From assembly GCA_002898975.1 (NCBI GenBank), contig BEID01000027.1, positions 1 to 9,053 of the forward strand: a DNA stretch of 9,053 nt. The letters are read 5' to 3'. Below the pieces are notes generated by a model, which saw nothing but the letters and a program-made list of their open reading frames with translations, had not been told where the DNA came from and ran no database searches. Positions 1 to 7,692 of this stretch are shown here, in pieces. How positions within the stretch are numbered: the stretch's first letter is position 1; every line of letters begins with the position of its first letter. The stretch comes from a bacterium HR27 (GTDB taxonomy: Bacteria; Chloroflexota; Chloroflexia; Thermomicrobiales; Thermomicrobiaceae). A program made the position numbers and the translations under genes.

Positions 1-1
1 G

Positions 2-1003
2 CAGCTTGCCGAAGAGAAGCAGGCGCAGGTCGGCCCGGATGGGTCGTTCTCGTTCGAAGGGCTCGCCACCGGCGCGCAGGATGCCTATATCCTGGCGGTG
101 CGGTACGCCGGCGTGGAATACGTCAGTCCGATGGTGCAGTTGAACGAGCAGCCGCAGCAGACGGTCGATCTCACTGTCTACGAGACGACGACCGATGCGA
201 GCGTCCTGCGCGTGAACTCGCGCTCGATCGTGATCGCCGGTGCGTCGCCCGAGCTGCGCGCTGTCGACGTGATGGACATCGTCATCGTCGAGAATACCGC
301 TGACCGGACGTACGTCGGCGACAGCAGCGGTGTCGTGCTCCGCATTCCGCTCCCCCAGGGTGCGCAGGAGATCAGCCCACAACCGGGTTTCGACTATGGC
401 CAGCCGCGCCTCGAAGGGAACGTTCTGCTGACGACCGGTCCGGTGCCGCCAGGGTCGCACACGATCGTCCTCAGCTACACCGTGCCCTATTCTGGTACCC
501 GCGCGACTCTCTCCATCGGTACGGCGATGCCGACCGGTACCTTGCGTGTCCTGGTGCGCGACGGGACCTACGAACTCGACTCGCGGAGCCTGATCGATAC
601 CGGGACGGTCGAGGTGAGTGGCGTCACGTACCGAGTGCTCGCGGTCGATGCGCCGGTGGTCGGTGATACGCACGTGGTGCAGGTCAGCGGGCTTCCGCGT
701 ACGGGACTGCTGCTCGACCTCCCGCTCGGTCCGAGTATCGCGATCGCCGTCGGCACGCTCGGCCTCCTGGTCGCTCTCGTGCTCACGGTGATCGCGCTGC
801 GACGGCGCCGGGCCGGGCCTCAGGAGCAGGCTGCTGCGGCCGTGGACGAGCGTTTGCAACTTGCTGCCGAGCTGAACCGGCTGGATGAGGCCCGGGCAGC
901 GGGTGACCTGGACGAAGCGCAGTACAACGAGCGACGGGAGGCGATTCTGGCGCAGCTCCGACAGCTCGTCCTGCGCGAGCGCGGCGTCGAAGGAGGGCAG
1001 TAG
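2..1003 (+). CDS. Membrane-anchored protein with extracytoplasmic beta-rich region and cytoplasmic coiled-coil tail (5' end missing)
   Basis: The frame is open from the left edge, so the true start lies outside the window; about 333 residues are visible. The GTG at 98 is only an internal codon. The visible start, with a segment reading GPDGSFSFEGL, resembles the end of a carboxypeptidase-regulatory-like or other Ig-like fold. A long beta-rich region rich in Thr, Val and Gly follows. One hydrophobic membrane segment is encoded at about 734-799 and is followed at once by RRRR, which predicts an outside N-terminal part and an inside C-terminus. The last 60 or so residues are charged and helical, with the pattern LDEARAAGDLDEAQYNERR, similar to SHOCT-like short C-terminal motifs. 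It sits 4 bases before the peptidase gene and is probably co-transcribed with it. I do not recognise a specific family. A role in envelope assembly or in a neighbouring biogenesis cluster is possible but cannot be shown here. Confidence 0.75.
   Translation, partial: QLAEEKQAQVGPDGSFSFEGLATGAQDAYILAVRYAGVEYVSPMVQLNEQPQQTVDLTVYETTTDASVLRVNSRSIVIAGASPELRAVDVMDIVIVENTADRTYVGDSSGVVLRIPLPQGAQEISPQPGFDYGQPRLEGNVLLTTGPVPPGSHTIVLSYTVPYSGTRATLSIGTAMPTGTLRVLVRDGTYELDSRSLIDTGTVEVSGVTYRVLAVDAPVVGDTHVVQVSGLPRTGLLLDLPLGPSIAIAVGTLGLLVALVLTVIALRRRRAGPQEQAAAAVDERLQLAAELNRLDEARAAGDLDEAQYNERREAILAQLRQLVLRERGVEGGQ
991..996 (+). promoter_or_regulatory. Ribosome binding site of the S9 peptidase gene
   Basis: A perfect AGGAGG lies 11 bases before the ATG at 1008 and inside the last codons of the preceding gene. 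It decides the start: the longer in-frame reading from 885 has no such site and would overlap the upstream gene by about 119 bases. The arrangement suggests translational coupling with the upstream gene. Confidence 0.75.
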
Positions 1004-1007
1004 ACCG

Positions 1008-2987
1008 ATGCGGCGGCCGGTCGAAATTCGTGACCTGGCAACGTTGCAGCTCCCGAGTGACGCACAGATCGCGCCCGATGGCAGCGAAATCGCCTACGTC
1101 CTCACGACGATGGATCTCGATGCGGATCGCTATCGCTCAGCGATCTGGCTCGTAGACAGGGCTGGTGGTGCACCCCGTCGCTTCACGCGGGGGGACGGGC
1201 GGGATTTCATGCCGCGCTGGTCACCGGACGGGCAGCATCTGGCTTTTCTGTCCGACCGCTCCGGTACCGATCAACTGTGGGTGATTCCACGTCGCGGGGG
1301 CGAGGCGCGCCAGCTCACCCGGTTCGCCGAGCCGGTCACCGCGTTCGACTGGGCACCGGACGGGCGACGCCTCGTTGTCGTCACACGGGCTGTCCAGCCG
1401 GAGGGTGCGCCGGAAGCGGCGACGGACGTCGTCCGCTTGACGGGGCTCCGCTACCGGTTCGATGGCCAGCGCGGGTTCCTCCACGAGCGGCGGAGCCATC
1501 TCTGGCTCGTCCAGCTCGAGGACGGTGCGGTGGTTCGCCTCACCGAGGGGGACTGGGACGACGACTGGCCGGCCTGGGCGCCGGACGGCTCGTCCCTCGT
1601 GTTCACCTCGAACCGCACCGACGAGCGAGAGTGGAATGCGGCGAGCGAACTGTGGCGGCTCGATCTAGATGCGAGCAGCCGGCCGGTCGCCGTCGAACAG
1701 CTTGCCGGCGGTACGGCCGCAGCGCTCGGCCGGCCGGCCTGGTCGCCCGACGGTCGTACCATCGCTGCTGTCGGCCATTTCGAGTCGTGGGCTGGCTCGG
1801 CTCGGCACAAGCGACTGTGGCTCATTGCGCGCGATGGGAGCGCGGTGCGCTGCAGCACCGAAAGGTTCGACGCCACGTTGGACGACGCACTCTTGACCGA
1901 CACCTTTGGCCCGACGCGACCCGGTCTCGTCTGGTCGCCGGACGGGAAGTGGGTCTATGCGCAGGTGAGCGAGCAGGGCGCGGTGCGGCTGTATCGGTTC
2001 CCGATCGACGGTAGCGAACCGCACTGCATCATCGGCGGCGCACGCCGTGTGCTCGACTTCAGCCTGAGTCGTGACGGTCAGTGGATCGCAGCGACGATTG
2101 CCGATCCTCTGGATCCCGGGTCGGTCTGGCTGCTCGCCGCCGACGGTAGCCGGGCGGAACGGCTGGTCGACCCGAACCGCGACTGGAAGGAGCAGGTCAC
2201 GCTGGTCGAGCCGGAGGAGCTGTGGGTCTCCAGTCCGACGGACGGTCGGCCGATCCAAGCTTGGCTCCTGCGTCCGCCGGCAGCAGCTAGCCAGAAGGTG
2301 CCGCTCGTCCTGTCGATCCACGGTGGTCCCCACGCTATGTACGGGTGGGTGTACTGTCACGAGTTCCAGGTACTGGCCTCTGCTGGCTACGCGGTCGTGT
2401 ACGCGAACCCGCGGGGAAGTCAGGGGTACGGGGAAGCGTTCCTCTCCTGCACGCGTGGTGCGTGGGGCGAGGCGGACATGCCCGACCTCATGGCAGTCGT
2501 CGATGCTGTCGTCGCACAGGGCTGGGTCGATCCGGAGCGGTTGGGCGTGTGCGGGGGATCCTACGGTGGCTACATGACCAACTGGATCATTGGCCATACG
2601 GATCGGTTCAAGGCGGCCGTTTCCATGCGGTGTGTTTCCGATCTCCTCAGCATGTACGGGACGAGCGATATCGGAGTCTACTTCAGCGAGTGGGAGATCG
2701 GTGCGACGCCGTGGGAGGATCCGGAGCGCTACCGGCGGCTCTCGCCGCTCACGTACGCGCCGAATATTCGAACGCCGCTGCTCCTGCTCCATGCCGAAGA
2801 AGACTGGCGCTGTCCGATCGGCCAGGCCGAGGAGTTGTTCGCCTGGCTCCGTCGGCTCGGGCGGACGGTCGAACTCGTCCGCTTCCCCGGTGAGGGACAC
2901 AATTTGACGCGGAGCGGTCGACCGAAGCACCGCATCGAGCATCTCGAGCACGAGCTCCGCTGGTTCCGCACGTACCTCGGCAGTTAG
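1008..2987 (+). CDS. S9 family prolyl-oligopeptidase-type serine peptidase (acylaminoacyl-peptidase-like)
   Basis: The protein has 659 residues, the usual size for acylaminoacyl peptidases and related S9C oligopeptidases. About residues 1-400 form a beta-propeller, seen as repeated WSPDG/WAPDG motifs typical of WD40-like PD40 blades. About residues 420-659 are the alpha/beta-hydrolase peptidase domain. The catalytic triad is visible: Ser518 in GGSYGGYM, Asp599 in HAEEDWRCP and His631 in GEGHNL. The oxyanion region carries HGGPHAMYG, followed by YANPRGSQGYG, both classic for the family. No signal peptide is seen, so it is probably cytoplasmic. It would cleave short peptides, removing acylated or free N-terminal residues, with the propeller keeping large proteins out. 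The start at 1008 is supported by the AGGAGG upstream. Its stop codon overlaps the stop of the convergent nuclease gene. Exact substrate preference cannot be told from sequence. Confidence 0.93.
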   Translation: MRRPVEIRDLATLQLPSDAQIAPDGSEIAYVLTTMDLDADRYRSAIWLVDRAGGAPRRFTRGDGRDFMPRWSPDGQHLAFLSDRSGTDQLWVIPRRGGEARQLTRFAEPVTAFDWAPDGRRLVVVTRAVQPEGAPEAATDVVRLTGLRYRFDGQRGFLHERRSHLWLVQLEDGAVVRLTEGDWDDDWPAWAPDGSSLVFTSNRTDEREWNAASELWRLDLDASSRPVAVEQLAGGTAAALGRPAWSPDGRTIAAVGHFESWAGSARHKRLWLIARDGSAVRCSTERFDATLDDALLTDTFGPTRPGLVWSPDGKWVYAQVSEQGAVRLYRFPIDGSEPHCIIGGARRVLDFSLSRDGQWIAATIADPLDPGSVWLLAADGSRAERLVDPNRDWKEQVTLVEPEELWVSSPTDGRPIQAWLLRPPAAASQKVPLVLSIHGGPHAMYGWVYCHEFQVLASAGYAVVYANPRGSQGYGEAFLSCTRGAWGEADMPDLMAVVDAVVAQGWVDPERLGVCGGSYGGYMTNWIIGHTDRFKAAVSMRCVSDLLSMYGTSDIGVYFSEWEIGATPWEDPERYRRLSPLTYAPNIRTPLLLLHAEEDWRCPIGQAEELFAWLRRLGRTVELVRFPGEGHNLTRSGRPKHRIEHLEHELRWFRTYLGS

Positions 2988-4252
2988 CTGTTCGGGCTAG
3001 GAGGCTCTCCGGTCTCTGCGCGCTCGATCAGCTGGCGGCCTCGGGCGACGACCGCGCGGGCGAACTCGTCCGGTAGCGCGCGGAGGCTCACCCAGCGTTC
3101 GAGAAGCGACACCGGGTCGTGCCGTGTTTCCTGCGAGACGTCGACGCGCGGGCGGGAGAGCCGTTCGGTCTCGACCAGGATGCCCGCGACATGGGCTGCA
3201 CCCAGTTCGAGCAGCCAGCGGCGCACTTCGTTCGGGCGCAGCGTACTGGCTCGTTCCGGCGGCACCCGGAGGAAGAGACGGACGATCGCGTCCTGGAGTT
3301 CTGCCGTCCGGCGCTCCAGCGCGTGTTGCAATTCGTCCATCGGTGTCTCGGTCGTGAGATCGAAACGCAGCGTCCGCATCGCGCGCGTGCGGACGGGGCG
3401 GAACGACCAGTTGACCTGCCGCGGATGCTCTCCTGGTTCGATCGTGACGAGGACGAAGCCCTTCTCCTCGCGCTCCTCGCTGAAGTCGATCCGTTCGACG
3501 CTTCCTGCATAGATGACCAGGGGGCGATCATGGAGAACCTGGTGCTTGTGCAAGTGCCCGAGCGCGACGTAATCGATCGGCGCATCGAGCAGTCCGAGCT
3601 CGTCGAGCGCGAAAACCGGATCGTTGCCGAGCAGGACGCTGCGCTCGGCACCGAACTCTCCACCCTCCAGCGTGAGGTGGCCCAGGAAGACCGCGGGGTG
3701 AGATGGGTCGAGGCTGGCGAGGTGCTCGCGAACGGTTCTGCTGACCAATTCCCGGAATGTCCGTTCCAGTTCCGTCGCGGGAGCCTGGCGCAGTTGCTCG
3801 TCGACCAGGAACGCGGTCATCGGGAACCAGGGGAGGGCCACCACCTGGAGCGGCCCGGAACGCGTCTTCACCGTCAGGCAGGCTGGCCGGCTCACCACGC
3901 TGACGCCTGGGAGTTGCAACGCTTCGTAGATATCCATCGGCGTCGAGCGCGCGAGGCTGCGTGGCCGGTCATGGTTGCCGACGAGCAGGACGGTCGGAAT
4001 GTCTGCGGCCAGGAGACGCTGGATCCGAGAGGCGAAGAGACGCTGGAGCGTCGGGCTCGGATCGGCGTTCTTGAAGGCGTCACCGGCGAACAGCACCGCG
4101 TCCACTTGCTCGGCGAGCGCGGCCTCGATCACCTGGTCGAAGGCGGCGAGACAGTCTTGAACGCGTGTGCTGTAGCCCAGTTCCGGTCGGAAGGTGCCGT
4201 GCGTTTCGATGCCGAGATGGAGATCGGCAAAATGCAGCAGGCGCAGAGCCAC
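2984..4252 (-). CDS. SbcD/Mre11-type DNA repair nuclease (metallophosphoesterase)
   Basis: The protein has 422 residues and starts at a GTG. All metal-binding motifs of the Mre11/SbcD calcineurin-like phosphoesterase fold are present in order: D10-L-H12 in HFADLHLG, G57-D58 in AGDAF, G92-N-H-D95 in VGNHDRP, G191-H192, and G232-H-L-H235 in ALGHLHKH. About residues 1-270 are the catalytic domain; the rest is the capping and C-terminal region. Proteins of this family use two manganese ions to cut DNA ends and hairpins, normally with the Rad50/SbcC ATPase. Here the gene lies 13 bases after the HerA ATPase gene. Its ribosome site AAAGGA begins directly after the HerA stop codon, so the two form an operon and are probably translationally coupled. 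No SbcC/Rad50 gene follows; instead the gene ends head-on against the peptidase gene. The nuclease family is secure; the partner is inferred. Confidence 0.93.
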   Translation of the reverse strand: MALRLLHFADLHLGIETHGTFRPELGYSTRVQDCLAAFDQVIEAALAEQVDAVLFAGDAFKNADPSPTLQRLFASRIQRLLAADIPTVLLVGNHDRPRSLARSTPMDIYEALQLPGVSVVSRPACLTVKTRSGPLQVVALPWFPMTAFLVDEQLRQAPATELERTFRELVSRTVREHLASLDPSHPAVFLGHLTLEGGEFGAERSVLLGNDPVFALDELGLLDAPIDYVALGHLHKHQVLHDRPLVIYAGSVERIDFSEEREEKGFVLVTIEPGEHPRQVNWSFRPVRTRAMRTLRFDLTTETPMDELQHALERRTAELQDAIVRLFLRVPPERASTLRPNEVRRWLLELGAAHVAGILVETERLSRPRVDVSQETRHDPVSLLERWVSLRALPDEFARAVVARGRQLIERAETGEPPSPNS

Positions 4253-4259
4253 GCGACCG

Positions 4260-4265
4260 TCCTTT
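4260..4265 (-). promoter_or_regulatory. Ribosome binding site of the SbcD/Mre11 gene
   Basis: On the minus strand the HerA stop TAG is followed immediately by AAAGGA, then 7 bases, then the GTG start at 4252. This spacing supports the GTG start and a coupled two-gene operon. Confidence 0.65.
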
Positions 4266-5900
4266 CTAGCCGGTCAGGAGGCGCCGCAGCACCTCGTCGC
4301 GCGTGCGACCCGAGCCGTCCGGATGTCCACTGCGGGCGCGAACGAACTCGAGCAACTCCTCGCGCCGGTACGGTCGCGTGCGGATCGCAACGGGCATCCG
4401 GACGGCATGCCCGACGATGACGCATTCCTGGCGGGGACTGAGGTTCGCCAGCAGGTTGCGGAGGCCCGAGCGGTCAGCGACGCCCGTTAGGACGGCCTCG
4501 ATGTCTTGCTGGTCACTGAGCGGCCCGATGATCTTCGTGCCGAGCTGCGAAAGGATCTCGCGGTCGATACTGGACGGCCGCTGGTCCACGATCAGTAGGG
4601 TAACGCGATACTTCCGCATCTCGCGTGCGATCGTGCCGAAGATCGACTGCCTGGCTGCTTCCGGCGTCAGGAATTTGTGTGCTTCTTCCAGGACGATCAC
4701 CAGCGGGCGGATCTTGGCCTCGCCGCCGGCCAGCTGGGCTTCCAGGACGTCTTCGGTGTACTTGCCGTGAATCCGCCGGGTCAGCAGGTTAGCCACCAGC
4801 ATGTAATCCAGGAACGAGTCGTACCTCCCGAATTGGACGATGACGTGTGTGCCGCGCTGGAGTTTCTGGATGATGTCGTCGATGACGGAAAAGTCGAGGG
4901 TGGGACAGATATAGGGACGATTGACCAACCGGCCCAACTTGGAGCGCAGTGCATTGACGGAGGCCTCAGCAACGCCTGTTTCCGAGCAGAACGCCTTGAC
5001 TGTCTCACTGTCGAACTTTTGTGTCTGGTCGATCCACTCGCGCCCGAACCGCGCGTACAGGTGATGCGCGACCGTGGCGAAGGTCGGGTTCAGGTTCAGC
5101 TCCTCGGCCAGGAGTTCGATATCTTCCGGTTCGATCTGATCGAGGCCGATCCGGATCGTCCGGGCGCTCGCGCTTTTCTCGGTGCGGTCGTCCAGCGTGT
5201 ACACGTGGACCCGCGACGGGCCGAAGAGTTCGCGCAACCCGATGAGCTCCGGCTGGTCGCTCGGAGCGCGTGCGTACTCGTTGTGCATATCGAAGAGGAG
5301 CACGGAGACCTCGTCAGCCAGAATCAGGCCGATGAGAAGCAGCCGGGTCAAGACGCTCTTGCCGCTTCCGCTCTGCCCGAAGACACCGTTCGAGCGCTTG
5401 ACCAGTTCCGCGAGATCGAGCGGCACCGGGATATCCATCGCTGGTGGAGTGCCGAGCGCGAAATGCGTCGTGTCCTCGCGGCCGAAGACAGCCGCGAAAT
5501 CTTCCGCAGTGGCCTGCCGAAGGTAGGCGAAATGGGGTGGAATCGTTCGTGCGGGACGTGGTTCGACGTTGCCGTGCTCCAGCTCGAGCGAGGGCCGGAT
5601 TTCAGCCACCGCGTACGCCTGCGTGCCGCGCAGGATACGACTCATGAAGGAGGAACGGAGTGGCGGGTCGGCTGCGATAGCTGAGTCGGTCGTATCCAGC
5701 GAAAGATCCGTCACCATGCCGAAATACCGGTGGCGGTCTCCCTCCAGTACCACGAAACTGCCGACCCGGAGACGCTCGACCGCCGTCGGATCCAGCAAGC
5801 GGACGCGCAGGCCGCGGCTGAAGCTTCCCTCGGTCACCACGCCGAGAAGACTCGCGTCGAGGTCACCTCGCTCGTCGGGTCGGTGCGCCGCAGCGTTCAC
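4266..5900 (-). CDS. herA: HerA-type hexameric DNA translocase/helicase ATPase
   Basis: The protein has 544 residues from the GTG at 5900. A short N-terminal HAS-barrel comes first (about residues 20-110, beginning LGVVTEGSFSRGL). The FtsK/HerA-superfamily ATPase core follows. Visible motifs are Walker A GQSGSGKS (175-182, Lys181), DMHNEY (204-209, the conserved Asp of HerA), Walker B VIVLEEAH (401-408), and the sensor/arginine-finger stretch REMRKYRV followed by DQRPSSID (about 426-446), which is highly characteristic of HerA. HerA proteins form hexameric rings that pump double-stranded DNA and assist end resection together with a nuclease. Archaeal herA commonly sits with mre11, rad50 and nurA; here only an Mre11-type gene follows. 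Start choice: an ATG at 5951 would give 561 residues, but it has no ribosome site and lies inside an extended -10-like element. The GTG at 5900 is preceded by GGACGAGG, though its spacing of 4 bases is short. Confidence 0.92.
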   Translation of the reverse strand: MNAAAHRPDERGDLDASLLGVVTEGSFSRGLRVRLLDPTAVERLRVGSFVVLEGDRHRYFGMVTDLSLDTTDSAIAADPPLRSSFMSRILRGTQAYAVAEIRPSLELEHGNVEPRPARTIPPHFAYLRQATAEDFAAVFGREDTTHFALGTPPAMDIPVPLDLAELVKRSNGVFGQSGSGKSVLTRLLLIGLILADEVSVLLFDMHNEYARAPSDQPELIGLRELFGPSRVHVYTLDDRTEKSASARTIRIGLDQIEPEDIELLAEELNLNPTFATVAHHLYARFGREWIDQTQKFDSETVKAFCSETGVAEASVNALRSKLGRLVNRPYICPTLDFSVIDDIIQKLQRGTHVIVQFGRYDSFLDYMLVANLLTRRIHGKYTEDVLEAQLAGGEAKIRPLVIVLEEAHKFLTPEAARQSIFGTIAREMRKYRVTLLIVDQRPSSIDREILSQLGTKIIGPLSDQQDIEAVLTGVADRSGLRNLLANLSPRQECVIVGHAVRMPVAIRTRPYRREELLEFVRARSGHPDGSGRTRDEVLRRLLTG

Positions 5901-5921
5901 GTTGCCTCGTCCGTTCGCAGC

Positions 5922-5951
5922 CTGACGCTTCCGCGCACCGGATTGTACCAT
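5922..5951 (+). promoter_or_regulatory. Candidate sigma-70-type promoter of the sensor kinase gene
   Basis: CTGACG (5922-5927, four of six matches to TTGACA) and TACCAT (5946-5951, four of six matches to TATAAT) are separated by 18 bases. They predict a start near 5958, about 25 bases before the ATG at 5983. The -10 box overlaps the opposite-strand -10 of the herA operon by two bases, so the polymerases would compete. The match is modest. Confidence 0.3.
5942..5950 (-). promoter_or_regulatory. Candidate extended -10 promoter of the herA-sbcD operon
   Basis: Read on the minus strand the sequence is TGGTACAAT: a TG-N extension followed by TACAAT, five of six matches to TATAAT. No good -35 box is visible, as is common for extended -10 promoters. 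It would place the transcript start near 5935, about 35 bases before the GTG at 5900. Confidence 0.4.
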
Positions 5952-5965
5952 GGGAACGAATACGC

Positions 5966-5971
5966 AGGTGG
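5966..5971 (+). promoter_or_regulatory. Ribosome binding site of the sensor kinase gene
   Basis: AGGTGG lies 11 bases before the ATG at 5983, the same spacing as the perfect site of the peptidase gene. It supports this ATG as the start. Confidence 0.45.
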
Positions 5972-5982
5972 GAACGTGACCG

Positions 5983-7692
5983 ATGTTGGACAACGAATGG
6001 GAAACACTGGCTGAACTCCTGAAAGCTCCGACGGATCCGAGTCGTCGTGTGTTGGCTGGGCCGGTCGGTCGGCTCCAGGCACTCCACTGGATCACGCGCG
6101 CAGCGACGAGCAGCCTCGATCTCGACGAAATGCTGAACACGGTCGCGCGGGTGTTGCGCGAGACGATGCGGGCCGATTCGTGCGGTATCTTCCTTTATGA
6201 CGAATCCTCGGGCACGCTCACGCTACGGGCGGTCGATGGGGTTTCGCCGGATCGGCCGGGCCGCATCACGCTCCCGCTCGGCGTCGGCATTACCGGGCAA
6301 GCTGCGCTCACGCGTCGACTGCAGATCGCGTTCGATGCACCGCGGCATCCGGCATACGTCGATTATCCGCATGTCGACGATCGGCCGTTCGCGAGCCAGG
6401 TTTCCGTGCCGTTGATCGCGCGACAGCCGGGGCGTCTCCTCGGCGTACTGAATATCCTGACGCTCGAACCGCGTGAATTCTGGCCAGAGGAAATCGATTT
6501 CCTGGAGACGGCGGCGGGGGAGATCGCCATCGCCATCGAGAACGCGCTGCTGTACAGCGAGACGGATGCCGAACTCCGCCGGCGGATCGCGCAGCTCGAG
6601 CTGCTCCAGCAACTCTGGCGGGCGATCGCCTCTACGCTCGACCTGGGCGAGTTGCTGGCGACGATCGCCACGCGGGCGATCGAACTCTCCGGTGCTCGTG
6701 GTGTCTCGATCGTCCGGCAGTCGCGTGCCAAGAGCGGTGGGCTCGAACTCCTCCGGGCCGCTCCGGCGGAGTGGGCGGCGCGTCACGAGGGAGCGCTCGA
6801 GCAGGCGCTCCGGAGCATCGTACAGGAAGTGCTCGACTCCGGGGCAGCCGTGTGGCGCGAGTTGCCCGATGACGGTGTGGCCGTCTACGCACTCCCGATG
6901 ATCACCGGCCGGCGGGCTGTCGGGGCCCTCTGCCTGGCTTACCGGTACGGTACCGCGCCGCCGGTGCAGACTGGCCTCCTGCACGCGTTCACCGACACGG
7001 CGGCGATCGCGATCGAAAATGCCGAACTCTACGAGGAAGCGCGGCGCGGGTTGGCCCGTGCCTCGGCGCTGCTCCGCGAACTTCACCACCGCGTCCGGAA
7101 CAACTTGCAGACCGTCGCAGCGCTCCTTTCGCTGCAAGCGCGACGGGCTGGTCCGGAGGCACGTGCCGTGCTGCAGGATGCCGTGAGCCGCATCCGGAGC
7201 CTCACGGTCGTCCATGACCTGCTGAGCGGCCGGGAGATGCCGGAGGTGCCGCTCCTGGAACTCGCACGGATCGTTGTCTCGCAAGCCGTGCACTCGTTGT
7301 ACGGTGACGACGTTGCCGTCGAGTGGACGATCGAGGGAGACGAGGTCGCTGTGTCCTCGCGACAGACCACGGTTCTGGCACTTCTCCTGAACGAGTTCGT
7401 GACGAACGCGGTGCGACACGGGTTCGCTGACGGTCCGGGCCGAATTGCAGTCCGCGTACGGGCTGAGGGAGACCGCGCGGTGCTCGAGGTCGAGGACGAC
7501 GGGCGTGGGTTGCCCGCGGATTTCGATCCGCTCCGGAGCCGTGGGCTCGGGCTCCAGATCGCGCGGACACTGGTGGAGGTCGACTTGCGTGGCGAGCTCG
7601 AGATCGGCCCGGCACCGCGAGGGGGCACGCTCGTACGCGTGCGCTTCGTCCCGGAAGGACAAGTCGCGGCAGCGGCGAGTGTTCCGAGTTGA
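5983..7692 (+). CDS. Cytoplasmic sensor histidine kinase, GAF-GAF-HisKA_2-HATPase (PdtaS-like)
   Basis: The protein has 569 residues and no membrane segment. Two GAF sensor domains (about 46-188 and 218-350) each end in a helix containing AIAIENA. The kinase core follows: a HisKA_2 dimerisation helix with LHHRVRNNLQTVAALL (phospho-acceptor probably His369, possibly His368), then a HATPase domain with N-box NEFVTNAVRHG (Asn475), G1 box EDDGRGLP (Asp506) and G2 box GLGLQIA. The HHRVRNN and LLSLQARR pattern is that of PdtaS-type kinases. These pass phosphate to ANTAR response regulators, which bind RNA and prevent transcription termination. GAF domains may bind cyclic nucleotides, haem or other small ligands; the ligand here is unknown. 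No response regulator is in the window. The gene is divergent from the herA operon and followed by an unrelated reductase gene. Family assignment is firm; the PdtaS-like output is inferred. Confidence 0.92.
   Translation: MLDNEWETLAELLKAPTDPSRRVLAGPVGRLQALHWITRAATSSLDLDEMLNTVARVLRETMRADSCGIFLYDESSGTLTLRAVDGVSPDRPGRITLPLGVGITGQAALTRRLQIAFDAPRHPAYVDYPHVDDRPFASQVSVPLIARQPGRLLGVLNILTLEPREFWPEEIDFLETAAGEIAIAIENALLYSETDAELRRRIAQLELLQQLWRAIASTLDLGELLATIATRAIELSGARGVSIVRQSRAKSGGLELLRAAPAEWAARHEGALEQALRSIVQEVLDSGAAVWRELPDDGVAVYALPMITGRRAVGALCLAYRYGTAPPVQTGLLHAFTDTAAIAIENAELYEEARRGLARASALLRELHHRVRNNLQTVAALLSLQARRAGPEARAVLQDAVSRIRSLTVVHDLLSGREMPEVPLLELARIVVSQAVHSLYGDDVAVEWTIEGDEVAVSSRQTTVLALLLNEFVTNAVRHGFADGPGRIAVRVRAEGDRAVLEVEDDGRGLPADFDPLRSRGLGLQIARTLVEVDLRGELEIGPAPRGGTLVRVRFVPEGQVAAAASVPS

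Noticed and set aside
885..1007. Earlier in-frame start for the S9 peptidase
   Set aside because: It would overlap the upstream gene by about 119 bases, lacks a ribosome site and adds residues with no propeller character. The ATG at 1008 has AGGAGG at suitable spacing.
1665..2951. 428-residue minus-strand reading frame opposite the S9 peptidase gene
   Set aside because: The plus-strand gene has complete family motifs. Long antisense frames are expected in GC-rich DNA where stop codons are rare, and the antisense protein shows no recognisable motif.
2984..3012. Short inverted repeats (TAGC/GCTA and GGAG/CTCC) near the convergent stops as a terminator
   Set aside because: The stems are only 4-5 base pairs, lack a U-tract and lie within coding sequence.
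3119..4420. 433-residue plus-strand reading frame across the nuclease gene
   Set aside because: It is the shadow of the SbcD/Mre11 gene, extends across a gene boundary and has a low-complexity Arg/Glu-rich composition.
4677..5684. 335-residue plus-strand reading frame opposite herA
   Set aside because: It lies entirely inside the motif-complete HerA gene and shows no domain features.
5901..5951. ATG at 5951 as the HerA start
   Set aside because: No ribosome site precedes it, the ATG lies within a TGGTACAAT extended -10 element, and the extra 17 codons have weaker third-position G/C. It remains possible.
6223..7662. 479-residue minus-strand reading frame opposite the sensor kinase gene
   Set aside because: The kinase has all catalytic boxes; the antisense product is Arg/Glu-rich with no motif, a typical GC-rich shadow.
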